A stretch of DNA of 64,000 bases. It comes from Agrilactobacillus composti DSM 18527 = JCM 14202 (lineage in GTDB: Bacteria > Bacillota > Bacilli > Lactobacillales > Lactobacillaceae). The translations under genes were made by a program, and so were the position numbers. The notes under the pieces were generated by a model. That model was not told the DNA's origin. It ran no database searches and was given only the letters and a program-made list of their open reading frames with translations. Below are positions 15,790 to 25,988 of this stretch, piece after piece; position 1 is the first letter of the stretch, and each line of letters begins with the position of its first letter. The stretch lies in assembly GCF_001436375.1 (NCBI RefSeq), contig NZ_AZGA01000020.1, positions 107,431 to 171,430 of the forward strand. Direction: 5' to 3'.

Positions 15790-17706
15790 ATGTGTGGAAT
15801 CGTTGGTTTTGTTGACAAAACAATGCTAAATAAGAAACCAGTTATTAATGATATGATGGAAATGATCAAACATCGAGGCCCTAATAGTTCTGGGGAATAT
15901 GTGAATGATGAGGTGGCCCTGGGTTTCCGGCGCCTATCCATCATTGATTTAAAGGGCGGCAGTCAGCCCATTTTAAACGAAGATAAAACGAAAGCCATTA
16001 TTTTCAATGGTGAAATTTACAACTTTCAACCAATCCGTGAGGAACTAATTGCCGCGGGGCATACCTTCACCACCCATTCCGATACCGAAGTGTTATTACA
16101 CGGTTATGAAGAATATGGGATCGAGGGGCTTTTGAAGAAGATCCGGGGGATGTTTGCCTTTTTGATTTGGGATGATACCAAAAAAGAATTGGTGGGTGCC
16201 CGGGATTTCTTCGGCATCAAACCCATGTATTATTACCATCAAGACGGCATGTTCATGATTGGCTCTGAAATCAAGTCTTTCTTGAAAAATCCAAAATTTA
16301 AAAAAGAACTCAATCCAGAAGCACTACGGCCATATTTGACCTTCCAGTATTCCGCTTTGGATGAAACTTTCTTTAAGAACGTGTTCCGGGTCCCAGAAGG
16401 CCATTACTTTACGTTAAAAGATGACAAATTAACCATTAAAAAATATTGGGATGTGGACTTTAAAGCCAACCACTTATCCCTGGAAGATACGATCAATGCC
16501 ATTGACAAGTCTATTTCTGAATCTGTGGATGCCCATCGGATTTCCGATGTTGAAGTGGGTTCGTTATTATCCAGTGGGGTGGATTCTAGTTATATCACCT
16601 CCGTATTACGGCCAGAACACACCTTCTCCATTGGTTTTGATGATAAGAAGTACCATGAAGGCATCGCCGCTAAAGAATTAGCCGACCACTTAGGCTTAGA
16701 AAACAAGAGTGATGTGGTTACGGCCCAAGAAGCTTTTAAGAACTTCCCACTGATTCAATATCATTTGGATGAACCCGACTCCAACCCGTCTTGTGTCCCC
16801 CTATACTTCTTGACCAAGTTAGCCAGCAAAGATGTGACGGTTATCTTGTCTGGGGAAGGGGCCGACGAATTATTTGCCGGTTACGCCAATTATGGTTGGC
16901 ACTCCCATTCTAAAGCCATCCGGGTCTTTGCCCAGGGCTTGAAGAAATTACCACGGGGCGCGCGGGTCTCCATTGCCCATGGGTTGAAACGCTCACCAAA
17001 CTTCCACGGCCGCTTACATTTATACGAAGCCACCGCGCCGGCTGAAGAATTCTTTATTGGCGAAGCTCGGATCTTCCACGAAGCGGATGCCGTTAAGATC
17101 TTGCAACCTGCCTTTAAACGCAGTGAAACGGTGGAACAAATTGTGACCAAGAGTTACAAGAAGGTCCGCCATTATGACGATGAAGTTAAAAAGATGCAAT
17201 ACCTGGATATCCATCAATTTATGCCAAAGGATATTTTATTAAAGGCTGATAAATTAAGTATGGCTAACTCCATGGAATTGCGGGTCCCATTCTTAGATAA
17301 AGAAGTGGCCAAGGTCGCTGAGGGTATCCCTACCAAGTACTTGTTAAACTCTAAAGACAGCAAGTATGCTTTACGGATGGCTGCCAACCGCCACTTGCCA
17401 GATGCTTGGGCTCGCCGGGAAAAATTAGGCTTCCCTGTACCGGTCAGTGCTTGGTTGCATGATGAAGATATTTACAAGGAAGTCCGCGACTTGTTTGCTG
17501 CTGACTTTGCTGCGAAGTTCTTTGATCAAGCGGCTATCTTGAAGTTAGTAGACGACTACTACAACAACGTGGGCCCAGACGACAATCGTCGCAAGATTTG
17601 GACCGTTTATACTTTCTTAGTTTGGTATAAAGTTTATTTCATTGATAACGAAAAACCTGAGTTCATTCCTGATAAGAACAAACAAACTGCTACAGTGCAA
17701 GCTTAG
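15790..17706 (+). CDS. asnB: Asparagine synthase (glutamine-hydrolysing)
   Basis: A 638-residue class B asparagine synthetase. The start Met is followed directly by Cys2 (MCGIVGFVD), the N-terminal nucleophile of the glutaminase domain, with HRGPNSSGEY and FNGEIYNF typical of that domain. The synthetase half has the PP-loop LLSSGVDSSY (about residue 260) and LSGEGADELFAGY. It makes Asn from Asp, ATP and Gln. In some Gram-positives such paralogs instead amidate cell-wall meso-diaminopimelate, which cannot be excluded here. Single gene with its own promoter and a strong terminator. Confidence 0.92.
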   Translation: MCGIVGFVDKTMLNKKPVINDMMEMIKHRGPNSSGEYVNDEVALGFRRLSIIDLKGGSQPILNEDKTKAIIFNGEIYNFQPIREELIAAGHTFTTHSDTEVLLHGYEEYGIEGLLKKIRGMFAFLIWDDTKKELVGARDFFGIKPMYYYHQDGMFMIGSEIKSFLKNPKFKKELNPEALRPYLTFQYSALDETFFKNVFRVPEGHYFTLKDDKLTIKKYWDVDFKANHLSLEDTINAIDKSISESVDAHRISDVEVGSLLSSGVDSSYITSVLRPEHTFSIGFDDKKYHEGIAAKELADHLGLENKSDVVTAQEAFKNFPLIQYHLDEPDSNPSCVPLYFLTKLASKDVTVILSGEGADELFAGYANYGWHSHSKAIRVFAQGLKKLPRGARVSIAHGLKRSPNFHGRLHLYEATAPAEEFFIGEARIFHEADAVKILQPAFKRSETVEQIVTKSYKKVRHYDDEVKKMQYLDIHQFMPKDILLKADKLSMANSMELRVPFLDKEVAKVAEGIPTKYLLNSKDSKYALRMAANRHLPDAWARREKLGFPVPVSAWLHDEDIYKEVRDLFAADFAAKFFDQAAILKLVDDYYNNVGPDDNRRKIWTVYTFLVWYKVYFIDNEKPEFIPDKNKQTATVQA

Positions 17707-17773
17707 AGGCAGTTTTAACTAAAAATGGTTATCTGCACGACCTGGCTCAGCCAGATGGTGCAGATCATCAGAC

Positions 17774-17817
17774 AAAAATAGCCTTATCTCGTCGTATTGA
17801 GATAAGGCTATTTTTGT
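17774..17817. terminator. Bidirectional terminator between asnB and the exported-protein gene
   Basis: A perfect 17-bp stem, AAAAATAGCCTTATCTC (17774-17790) with GAGATAAGGCTATTTTT (17799-17815), with a U-rich end on both strands. Confidence 0.9.
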
Positions 17818-17832
17818 GGCTTAAGGGCCTAA

Positions 17833-19035
17833 TTAATGGGAAATTGGCAGGATGATGATTCGGTCCATATAGTTTGGTCGGTGCAAGAAGTTACCTTCTT
17901 CCCGGTAAGGTCTGGCACCACTTTCAAAGATCAAAGCTAAATTGGTTTCTGAAGCATTCAAACTGATTTCTTCCACGGAATTGGGGACGTTGACGATTTG
18001 ATCCCCGCCTTCAGGTTTATCGAAATCTAGTTTGGACCAAGAGCGATCCTTAGGGACTCGGACCCAAAGCTTACCGGGGGCGGCGCCATTGGATTGACTG
18101 AGCAAGGTCAACCCATCATCCGCGATGGCGATCCCTTGCAGCCGGTCCCAACCATCATTAAAGGAATTAATGATTTTTTGCTGAATCATGGTCTTAAAGA
18201 CGATGGTGGTTTGTGCTTGAACGCTCTTATTCTTGAATTGGGGAATCAAGGGTTCAGCTAGTTTTTGGAATTGTGCCAAGGTAAACGCATTGGGAAGGCC
18301 TTGGGCATTTAACGGTAGGGCAATAATTGAACGGGTGGCTTTATTCTTGCCATATTTCACAAAGACTAGTTGATTATTGTAAAGGGCAATGGCCGAGGTG
18401 CGGTTGGCCAGTTGCAAAGGAATTCTAGTAGAAGCAATTGGTTGCTGCATGCTTTGGGCTTTGTAGGCGTCAATAGTGCTTTGGGACGTATAACTCAGTC
18501 CGGCGCCACCAAGTGCTGAGGTGTCATCAGACCAAATCAGGCGCTGGCGCGCACGGTCATAGAGAATGCCACCTACATGGGCCTTGGACTTCAAAATCAA
18601 GGACTTACGATATTTACCCGTCTTCTTATCAATTGCCACAATCAAGGAATTCAATTTGTGTTTACCATCATATAAACTGACAAAATAAGTGCTATTTGAC
18701 TGGGTGATCCCTTGGGGGACCCAGTTATTGCCAAAGGCGGCTTTCTTCGTCTTGGCATCAATGGACCAAGCGCCCCGCAAACCGGGGATGACCACGAATT
18801 TTGCCGCACTAGCCAAGTCTTTTTGCGCCTTGCCCGGTTGTTTAATGTCAGCCAACTTCTTAGTGGCCGCTTTTTGGGATTGCAAAGGTCTAGGATCAGC
18901 TTCCCATTTTTTGACATCTGAAGCTTGATCCACATTGTGGCTATATTGATAATGATCTATCAGCCACCAACCCCCAAAAACGAGCACAACAATACCAATA
19001 AGCGCGAGAATACCCCGCCAAATCCATTTTTTCAA
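17833..19035 (-). CDS. Membrane-anchored extracytoplasmic protein, unknown function
   Basis: A 400-residue protein from a TTG start with AGGAGGGTG eight bases before it. Residues 4-27 form one hydrophobic segment (WRGILALIGIVVLVFGGWWL), so it is an N-terminally anchored exported protein. The remainder has repeated short beta-rich units (FVSLYDGKHKLNSLIVAIDK; RLIWSDDTSAL; LQGIAIADDGLTLLSQ), suggesting a beta-propeller-like fold, though no named family is recognised. No catalytic motif or wall anchor is seen. It is monocistronic and ends at the bidirectional terminator shared with asnB. Confidence 0.7.
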   Translation of the reverse strand: MKKWIWRGILALIGIVVLVFGGWWLIDHYQYSHNVDQASDVKKWEADPRPLQSQKAATKKLADIKQPGKAQKDLASAAKFVVIPGLRGAWSIDAKTKKAAFGNNWVPQGITQSNSTYFVSLYDGKHKLNSLIVAIDKKTGKYRKSLILKSKAHVGGILYDRARQRLIWSDDTSALGGAGLSYTSQSTIDAYKAQSMQQPIASTRIPLQLANRTSAIALYNNQLVFVKYGKNKATRSIIALPLNAQGLPNAFTLAQFQKLAEPLIPQFKNKSVQAQTTIVFKTMIQQKIINSFNDGWDRLQGIAIADDGLTLLSQSNGAAPGKLWVRVPKDRSWSKLDFDKPEGGDQIVNVPNSVEEISLNASETNLALIFESGARPYREEGNFLHRPNYMDRIIILPISH

Positions 19036-19168
19036 ATTTCACACCCTCCTTTATCTAGAATTATACTAAATTTCTTGTATAAATTGAAAATTATGGCTCA
19101 AAAAATTTATTGTTCAGAGAAAAAATGCTTTATCTGACGATTTATTCAGGTATATCCGACTACAAGTT

Positions 19169-19204
19169 AAAAAAACGTGCGCCAGCTCATTTGCCGGGCA
19201 CGTC
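19169..19204 (-). terminator. Terminator of the P-type ATPase gene
   Basis: Read on the minus strand, GACGTGCCCGGC pairs with GCTGGCGCACGT and is followed by seven T's. Confidence 0.85.
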
Positions 19205-19218
19205 TTATAATTGACAGG

Positions 19219-21150
19219 TTAACGCCAAGTTTTCGGGGCTAACAAGAGCCGTAGACCGTTTAAGATCACCAATAAGGTACTGCCTTCGTGGAAAATAACC
19301 CCGATGGCGATATCGGTTTTCCCTAGGAAGTTCAGGGTAACTAGGCCTACCACCACTAGCATGGACAAGATGATGTTTTGCCAGATGACTTTGTCCATTT
19401 TTTCCGCGATGCGGTGGGCATAAACTAATTTGGACAGGTTGTTCTTCATGAGGACCAGGTCGGCCACATCAATGGCCACGTCGGTGCCTTCGCCCATGGC
19501 AATACCCACGTCAGCGGTGACTAGGGCGGGGGCATCATTGATGCCGTCTCCTAGCATCCCCGTTGCCCCATATTCAGCTTGTTGTTGCTTCACGATTTGG
19601 GCTTTATCGGCGGGTAAGACGTTGCCGATGACTTCATCGATGCCGATTTGTCGACCCACGGCTTCACCGGTGAGTTTGGCATCTCCGGTGATCATGGACG
19701 TGTGAATGCCGGCTTTTTTGAAATACTGAATGGCTTTGGCCGCATGTTCATTGGGGACATCCATCAGAGCGATCAAGCCAATGACTTGCCGATCTTTACC
19801 GATGAAGACCACGGTTTTACCTTCGGCGGCTAATTGTTGCGCTTGTTTTTCGTAAGGGTCCACCACATTTTCAAAGGAACTGGGCTTCCCAATATGATAT
19901 TGGACTTGGTTGTAAGTGGTAGATAAGCCCTTACCCACTTGATTCTCAACTTCTAAATCAAGGGCTGTGGTATCTGGGAATTTATTGATGATCGCCGTTG
20001 CCAAAGGGTGGTTGGCTTGTTTTTCCATGGCGACGATGATATCGATCAGTGCTTTTTCATCTAAATTAGCGTCAAAGCTGTAGTCGGTGACCACGGGTTG
20101 GCCGTTGGTCAAGGTACCGGTCTTATCAAAAGCTAGGGCCTTTAAGCCTGCTAACTTGGACAGATAAGCACCGCCCTTGACCAAAACCCCATGTCTAGCC
20201 AAATTGGAAATGGTGGATAGGGTAGTGGGGATGGCACTGGCTGCTAAGGCACAAGGGGAAGCCGAGATCAAGAAGACGATGCCCCGGTAAAAACTCTGGT
20301 TCCAAGACCAACTTAACAAATACGGGCCGGCCAGAATCACGAGGGGTAAGAGGGCCAAGACTAAAGTGACGTACTTAGGTTCTAATTTTTGAATCCAAGT
20401 GGCGGTTTTGGTCAGACTTTGTTGGGATTGGTCCACTAACGCTAAGATTTTAGCGAAAACGGTTTCAGAACTGTCTTTGGTGACCCGCATGGTAAAGGTG
20501 CCCGACCCGTTGATGGTACTGCCGAAGACCTCATCGTTGACACTTTTTTCTTTTGGGATACTTTCACCGTTGATGGCTGATTCGTCAATGGCCGTGGTAC
20601 CGGCTAAAATGATGCCATCCGTGGGGACTTGGTCGCCATTTAAGACTTGCAAGGTATCGCCTACCCGCACAGCGTTAACGGCGACGACCTTCGTGGTGCC
20701 GTCAGCTAAGACTAGCCGCGCTTCGGTGGGATTCATTTTTAGCAAATTGGTGATTTCTTTTTTACTTTTACCATCGGCATAACTCTCTAGAAAATGGGCG
20801 CCGGCAAAAATAAGAATTAACAACGCGCCTTCTCTAAAGTTACCGATCACGGCCGCCCCAGCAGCGGCTAAACTCATTAATAAATGCACGTTGGGGGAAA
20901 ATCTTTTAGTTTGAACAGTGTCTTTAAAGGTATCCGCGAACCCCTCCAGGATAACATGATAACCAGCTGTTAACATGGCAATCCCAAAAGCAGTGTTGGC
21001 GTAAACCACATTGACAGTATCCAAGAAAAGACCTAACCCAAAACAAAGCAAACCCACAAAGTAGAGGATAATCATGACAGTGCTGCTATGGCTGTGTGCA
21101 TGGTCGTGTTCTTGAGCTGTTTGGCGTTGGTAAGCATTAATGTTATCCAT
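19219..21150 (-). CDS. P1B-type (P1B-4-like) metal efflux ATPase
   Basis: A 643-residue ATPase without an N-terminal HMA domain; instead the N-terminus is His-rich (HDHAHSHSS). Key motifs: SPCALAAS (SPC at 298-300) in the ion path, DKTGTLTNG (phosphorylated D342), NHPLATAI, GDGINDAPA, and near the C-terminus HEGSTLLVILNGLRLL. The SPC plus HEGST pair and lack of HMA domain fit the P1B-4 group (CoaT/PfeT-like), which exports Co, Zn or Fe(II). Two SmtB/ArsR-type operators precede it, so it should be metal-induced. Its repressor is not adjacent. The exact metal is inference. Confidence 0.9.
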   Translation of the reverse strand: MDNINAYQRQTAQEHDHAHSHSSTVMIILYFVGLLCFGLGLFLDTVNVVYANTAFGIAMLTAGYHVILEGFADTFKDTVQTKRFSPNVHLLMSLAAAGAAVIGNFREGALLILIFAGAHFLESYADGKSKKEITNLLKMNPTEARLVLADGTTKVVAVNAVRVGDTLQVLNGDQVPTDGIILAGTTAIDESAINGESIPKEKSVNDEVFGSTINGSGTFTMRVTKDSSETVFAKILALVDQSQQSLTKTATWIQKLEPKYVTLVLALLPLVILAGPYLLSWSWNQSFYRGIVFLISASPCALAASAIPTTLSTISNLARHGVLVKGGAYLSKLAGLKALAFDKTGTLTNGQPVVTDYSFDANLDEKALIDIIVAMEKQANHPLATAIINKFPDTTALDLEVENQVGKGLSTTYNQVQYHIGKPSSFENVVDPYEKQAQQLAAEGKTVVFIGKDRQVIGLIALMDVPNEHAAKAIQYFKKAGIHTSMITGDAKLTGEAVGRQIGIDEVIGNVLPADKAQIVKQQQAEYGATGMLGDGINDAPALVTADVGIAMGEGTDVAIDVADLVLMKNNLSKLVYAHRIAEKMDKVIWQNIILSMLVVVGLVTLNFLGKTDIAIGVIFHEGSTLLVILNGLRLLLAPKTWR

Positions 21151-21184
21151 TTTTTCCCGCTCCCTTAACTGTAATTTCTAAAAC

Positions 21185-21239
21185 ATATGAATAATCGTTC
21201 ATGTTTATATCTTCATTATATATGAATAATCACTCATAT
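21185..21239. promoter_or_regulatory. Two SmtB/CzrA-type operator copies
   Basis: ATATGA-N8-TCATGT at 21185-21204 and ATATGA-N8-TCATAT at 21220-21239 share the core TATGAATAATC exactly 35 bp apart, right upstream of the ATPase start. The pattern resembles SmtB/ArsR metal-sensor sites. The rest of the 394-bp gap (to 21544) holds a small hairpin at 21415-21430 and the xylR promoter. Confidence 0.6.
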
Positions 21240-21432
21240 GTCAAACATATTTTTAGGCAACATTAAAAAAATAACGGTTTTTGAACTGTAACCCCCAGCC
21301 TTGCCATGTTCCTGATGGAAGCGGTTTAATTAAATAACTTAAATTTTTTGAGATTCTTTTTTGGCGCATTCGTTACAAAAAACAGGTACTAGCTTGGAAT
21401 GATTCAAAAAAACGATCCTTTGGCAAGGATTC

Positions 21433-21461
21433 TTGTTCAAATGCAGATACTTGTTTATACT
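21433..21461 (+). promoter_or_regulatory. xylR promoter
   Basis: TTGTTC (21433-21438), 17-bp spacer, TATACT (21456-21461). The leader holds an AAATACC/GGTATTT hairpin around 21478-21503 ending in T's, a possible weak attenuator. Confidence 0.55.
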
Positions 21462-21544
21462 AAGATGATTGCTAAATCAAAATACCGAACCTATTGGTAT
21501 TTTTGGGACGGCTTAAAACTTCAAATTAAGAAAGGAAGATAGCG

Positions 21545-22711
21545 TTGGTACCTATAACCAGTAAAGATAACCTGCGGCAAGCCAATCGCAAGTTGGTGCT
21601 GCAAGAAATCGTCAACAGTGAATACACTACCAGGGTGGCAATTTCTAGAAAATTAGGTTTAAACAAGTCAACGATTTCTTCAATTTATGATGATTTAAAA
21701 AAAGAACAGCTTGTTGAAGAAGTCGGGGAGGGTGCGGCTTCCCATGCTGGGGGGCGTAAACCCACCAATATTAAACTGCATGCCAGTTATGGCTTTACCA
21801 TGAGTTTTGATATTTCATTTCGCAATCTGCATTTTATGATCAACTACTTAGACAGTAGTGTCATTGAACAGTCTGAAATCAGCATTTATCAAAAGAGCAT
21901 TCAAGAAATCTTGGCGATCATTGAAGCTAAAATTGACCAGACCCTTCAAACGGTGCAATCGGTGCGGGGGCTGTTGGGCATTTGCTTATCTATTCATGGC
22001 ATTGTCAATGAGCGACAAGCCATCACGTATTCGCCTTTTGTAGATTTCGACAATTTAGATCTGCGCCAGCTTTTGATGGCCAAGTACCAAGTACCGGTGG
22101 TGTTGGAAAATGAATCTAATTTAACGGCGGTCTATGTCCGGGACTTTATGCCAGTGGCGGCCAATCCGAATTTAGTGGCTATCAGCATTCATAAGGGCAT
22201 TGGCTCGGGCATTATTTTGAACCAGCGCTTGTTTCGTGGCTTCAAAGGCCAGGCCGGGGAGATTGGCCGGACCCTGATCAAGACCGCCGAAGGTAAATTA
22301 ATTCCGGTGGAACAAATTTGTTCTGAAGATTCCATCATCAATTATCTTAAAACCCAGTTGAAGACCGAAAAGCTCAATCGAGGTCAGGTTATTGCGCTGT
22401 ATCGGGCCCATAATAAGGCCGTGATTTTGGCCATGAATACTTTTGTTGCCGAAATTTCAACGTTGATTTATAATGCTTCCATGTATTTTGACACGGGGAC
22501 AGTCTACTTGGGCTCGCCTTTAATGGAAGAAGCTACGGAAATATTTGACCAAGTGGCAGAAAGTGTCCAGCGCTTGAACAACAATGCCATCAATCTTCAC
22601 CTGTTGGCCAATTCCGATATGGCCACGTTGTTTGGGGCCTGTTCCGTCATCACCCACCAGGTTTTGGATTTGGTGGGCTACCAGTTGAATTTTTCAGGGG
22701 TACAGAAGTAA
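21545..22711 (+). CDS. xylR: XylR-type ROK-family xylose repressor
   Basis: A 388-residue regulator from a TTG start with AAAGGAAG seven bases before it. The N-terminal winged helix (AISRKLGLNKSTISSIYDDL, residues 33-52) is joined to a ROK sugar-binding domain (GIGSGIILNQRLFRGFKGQAGEIG; ICSEDSII). XylR repressors release their operator on binding xylose. Two XylR-like operators occur, one before the divergent transporter and one before xylA. It heads a xylose region with the transporter, isomerase and kinase. The name is by context plus domain order. Confidence 0.88.
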   Translation: MVPITSKDNLRQANRKLVLQEIVNSEYTTRVAISRKLGLNKSTISSIYDDLKKEQLVEEVGEGAASHAGGRKPTNIKLHASYGFTMSFDISFRNLHFMINYLDSSVIEQSEISIYQKSIQEILAIIEAKIDQTLQTVQSVRGLLGICLSIHGIVNERQAITYSPFVDFDNLDLRQLLMAKYQVPVVLENESNLTAVYVRDFMPVAANPNLVAISIHKGIGSGIILNQRLFRGFKGQAGEIGRTLIKTAEGKLIPVEQICSEDSIINYLKTQLKTEKLNRGQVIALYRAHNKAVILAMNTFVAEISTLIYNASMYFDTGTVYLGSPLMEEATEIFDQVAESVQRLNNNAINLHLLANSDMATLFGACSVITHQVLDLVGYQLNFSGVQK

Positions 22712-22772
22712 GGTAAACATAAGTGTATTGGTGTAGCAACTCAGTTGGTTTCAACAACAAATTAAGACAATA

Positions 22773-22823
22773 AAAAGCTGGCTGGCCTGGATGATTGCTT
22801 TATCCAAGCCAGTCAGCTCTTTA
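22773..22823. terminator. Bidirectional terminator, xylR / transporter
   Basis: AAAGCTGGCTGGC...TGGAT pairs with ATCCA...GCCAGTCAGCTCTTT between the convergent xylR and transporter genes. Confidence 0.8.
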
Positions 22824-22838
22824 AATGGTTAAATTAGG

Positions 22839-24244
22839 TTATTTAATTTCTGCGGGTTCGCTGACCGTTTCCGGTTCGCTGCGTTGCCGCAAACTTTCTT
22901 CGATATCTTCTAACGAGCGATTACGAGTTTCAAAGACTTTCGAATGCACGAACCAAATGGCCACGAAGCAAAGGACGCCGTAACCGATGAAGAGACTACC
23001 AGTGCCAAAGAAATCGAGTAAAGGTGGGAAAGTCAGGGAAACGATCATGTTGGCAGTCCAGTTGATGACACTTGAAAAGGAATTACCCAAACCCCGAATA
23101 TTCAAAGGGAAGACTTCCCCAATCATGACCCACATCACTGGTCCCCAAGTGGCGGAGAAAAAAGCGATGTAAATGGTCAAAGCAATGACGCAGACGAAGG
23201 CGGCAGTTTGGCTGTGTCCGGAGAATTTCATGGCAAAACTCATGATGAACAAAGACACGCCATACCAATGGCCCCACCAATTAGCATTTTTTTCCGATCG
23301 ATTTTATCCATGATCATCACGGCAACTGCGGTGACGATGACATTGAAAATCCCGATCCCAATGTGGGCAATCAAGGCAGCGGAGACCCCAAAGCCAACGT
23401 CGGTAAAGATAGTGGGGGCATAGTATAGCACGGTGTTACAACCCATGACTTGTTGGAAAATGGCCAAACCCACCCCAATTACCAGGGCTGGGCGGACTAA
23501 TTTGCCAAATAATTCCGTCCAACCACCACTTTTAATGGCAGCTTGGGCTTTAATATCCGTCAATTCTTGATCCACGACCTTCGTGTTATGTTTGTTCATG
23601 ATTTCAAGAATTTGTTTGGCTTCAGCAATTTTATGTTCTTTGACTAAGAAGCGGGGACTTTCTGGCAAAATCAAAGCCCCAAAGAACAATAATGCTGCCG
23701 GAATAGCAGCAAAACCTAACATCCAGCGCCAACCAGTGTAAAAACCAGAGAAGGAATAGTTGGTGACATAAGCAATAAAAATACCGGTCATGACCATGAG
23801 TTGAAATAAACTAGACATTGACCCCCGCTTATCGGCTGGTGATAACTCAGCTAAATAGGTGGGAATCAAAGCAGACGCCGCCCCAACGGCCATGCCTAAG
23901 ATAACCCGGGAAATAATCAGGGTCCAAAATTCTGGAGAAAAGGCGGATCCTAATGCCCCAACGAAAAAGATAATAGCAGATAATAAGACGAGTTTGCGCC
24001 GGCCAAAGCGATCAGACATGGGGCCAATGACAGCAGCCCCTAAGATAGCCCCTAATAAAACCGCGCTGACGACGAAACCTTGTTGCCAAGAATTTAAATG
24101 GAGTTGTTTTTCAATGAATAAAATAGCCCCGGAGATAACCCCGGTGTCGTACCCGAACAATAAACCACCTAGTGCGCCAAAGAAATAAACGAATCCTGAG
24201 GAGACTTTATGGATCTTTTGTGGTGCGTTGGAATTAGCCTGCAT
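22839..24244 (-). pseudogene. xylT: Xylose/H+ symporter (sugar porter MFS), frameshifted
   Basis: Two overlapping frames make one sugar-porter protein of about 462-467 residues. The first (24244 down to 23240) carries GGLLFGYDTGVISGA, DRFGRRK and PESPRFLVKE and then runs into an out-of-frame stop after GGAIGMAC. The second (23258 down to 22839) continues with SLFIMSFAMKFSG and holds VMIGEVFPLNIRGLG. A single-base deletion near 23255-23262 would explain it. The matching family includes XylE/XylT/AraE D-xylose:proton symporters. An XylR-like operator lies upstream. It could be a real null allele or a sequencing error; the reading frame is otherwise undamaged. Confidence 0.85.
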
Positions 24245-24301
24245 GTTTGAACACCCCGTATTTTATGATTGGATCAACAATAGTCTGTAAGTTGTAAGTG
24301 G

Positions 24302-24324
24302 GTTGGTTGTCTAAACATTCTAAT
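24302..24324. promoter_or_regulatory. XylR-like operator before the transporter
   Basis: GTTGGTTGTCTAAACATTC followed by TAAT aligns with the site before xylA (GTTGGTTGTTAGAACAAAC, TAAT), with identical ends. It is 58 bp upstream of the transporter start. Confidence 0.5.
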
Positions 24325-24526
24325 TGGATTGATAATAGCACCACGTTTTAGCAATTGCAACCGTTTCCATATCATAATTCTGATATATAACAGTTAGGCC
24401 ACTGACATTAGTTTGAGCCATATATCATCATAACTGTTATAGATAACAAAATAAATTTAACAGATTACACGGGGGTGATCACGGACAGCGAGAAATAAAA
24501 AAGTTGCATTTTTTCTTTGAAAAGGC

Positions 24527-24555
24527 TTGCATTTTTCGAAACAATATAATATTAT
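24527..24555 (+). promoter_or_regulatory. xylA promoter with cre-like site
   Basis: TTGCAT (24527-24532), 17-bp spacer, TATTAT (24550-24555). A cre-like sequence TTGAAAAGGCTTGCA (24517-24531, two mismatches to consensus) overlaps the -35, so CcpA repression is plausible. The rest of the 374-bp gap 24245-24618 is AT-rich without a gene. Confidence 0.5.
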
Positions 24556-24562
24556 GAATTCG

Positions 24563-24587
24563 TAAGTTGGTTGTTAGAACAAACTAA
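24563..24587. promoter_or_regulatory. XylR operator before xylA
   Basis: An imperfect inverted repeat AAGTTGGTT-N5-AACAAACTA just downstream of the -10, matching the AGTTTGTT/AACAAACT pattern known for Gram-positive XylR. Confidence 0.65.
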
Positions 24588-24618
24588 TATAAAATCAATT
24601 AATTGGAGGATTTATCTC

Positions 24619-25956
24619 ATGGCATATTGGAATGTTGATAAAATCAAGTATGTTGGCACTGGCGACAAAAAATCTGGCTTAGGTTTTCAGTATTATAATC
24701 CCGATGAAGTTATTGGCGGCAAGAAAATGCGGGACTGGTTAAGATTCGCCGTGGCTTATTGGCATACCTTTGACCAACGTTTAGTGGATCCATTCGGGGA
24801 TGGCACCGCCATTCGCCCTTATGACAAGTACACGGATCCCATGGACCAAGCTTTGGCCAAGGTAGACGCAGCCTTTGAATTTTATGATAAACTAGGTGTG
24901 GATTTTCTTTGCTTCCACGACCGGGATTTAGCGCCTGAAGGCGATACTTTGCGGGAGACCAACAAGAACCTGGATAAGATTGTGGACAAGATCGTGGCTT
25001 ATCAAAAGACTTCCGGTATGAAAGTCCTTTGGAACACTTCTAACCTATTCACCAACCCGAGATTTGTGGCTGGGGCTGGCACCTCACCTTATGCCGATAT
25101 CTATGCTTATTCCGCTGCCCAATTGAAACACAGTTTGGAAATTGGTAAACGGGTAGGCTCTGAGAACTATGTCTTCTGGGGCGGCCGTGAAGGTTACGAA
25201 TCCCTGTGGAATACCGACATGAAGCGGGAACAAGAACATGCGGCTAAATTATTCCATATGGCTAAAGATTACGCCAAGGAAATCGGCTTTGACGCTCAAA
25301 TGTTGCTGGAACCAAAACCTAAAGAACCAACCACTCATCAATATGATTTTGATGCTGCTACCACTATCGCCTTTATGAAGGAATATGGCCTGGATAAAGA
25401 CTTCAAGCTGAACTTAGAAGGCAACCACGCTAACTTAGCCGGCCACACCTATCAACATGAAATCCGCGTGGCTCGGGAAGCTGGTCTGTTAGGCTCATTA
25501 GATGCCAACCAAGGGGATAAATTAATTGGCTGGGATATTGATGAATATCCATCTAACCTTTATGAAACAACGGCAGCTATGACTGAAGTTGTGGAAAATG
25601 GGAGCATTGGCCCAAGAGGTGGCTTAAACTTTGATGCCAAACCACGCCGGTCTTCATTTGAACCGGAGGATCTATTCTATGGCCATATTGTGGGGATGGA
25701 TAGCTTTGCCGCTGGCCTGCGGATCGCTTTAGCTATGAAAGCAGACGGTTACTTGGATAACTTGGTTAAAAATCGCTACAGCTCCTTTGATACGGGTATC
25801 GGTGCCGATATCGAAAGTGGCAAAGCGACGATGGCTGAACTGGAAAACTACAGCTTAGACAAGACCCAAGCCCAATTGCGAGCCGCTACTCACTCTGATC
25901 ATTTGGAACAAATCAAAGATACCATCAACCACTATATCGTCCAAACACTTAAATAA
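24619..25956 (+). CDS. xylA: Xylose isomerase
   Basis: A 445-residue enzyme converting D-xylose to D-xylulose with two divalent metals. Start ATG 24619 follows GGAGG; the frame is open to 24571 but that stretch contains the operator. Metal and catalytic motifs are intact: [42 protein letters not shown] and [10 protein letters not shown], ending with GWDIDEYP. Length is normal for class II isomerases. It is first in an operon with xylB, separated by an intercistronic terminator at 25989-26018. Confidence 0.96.
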   Translation: MAYWNVDKIKYVGTGDKKSGLGFQYYNPDEVIGGKKMRDWLRFAVAYWHTFDQRLVDPFGDGTAIRPYDKYTDPMDQALAKVDAAFEFYDKLGVDFLCFHDRDLAPEGDTLRETNKNLDKIVDKIVAYQKTSGMKVLWNTSNLFTNPRFVAGAGTSPYADIYAYSAAQLKHSLEIGKRVGSENYVFWGGREGYESLWNTDMKREQEHAAKLFHMAKDYAKEIGFDAQMLLEPKPKEPTTHQYDFDAATTIAFMKEYGLDKDFKLNLEGNHANLAGHTYQHEIRVAREAGLLGSLDANQGDKLIGWDIDEYPSNLYETTAAMTEVVENGSIGPRGGLNFDAKPRRSSFEPEDLFYGHIVGMDSFAAGLRIALAMKADGYLDNLVKNRYSSFDTGIGADIESGKATMAELENYSLDKTQAQLRAATHSDHLEQIKDTINHYIVQTLK

Positions 25957-25988
25957 ATCATTGTGCTATAACCACAGCATTACAACTT

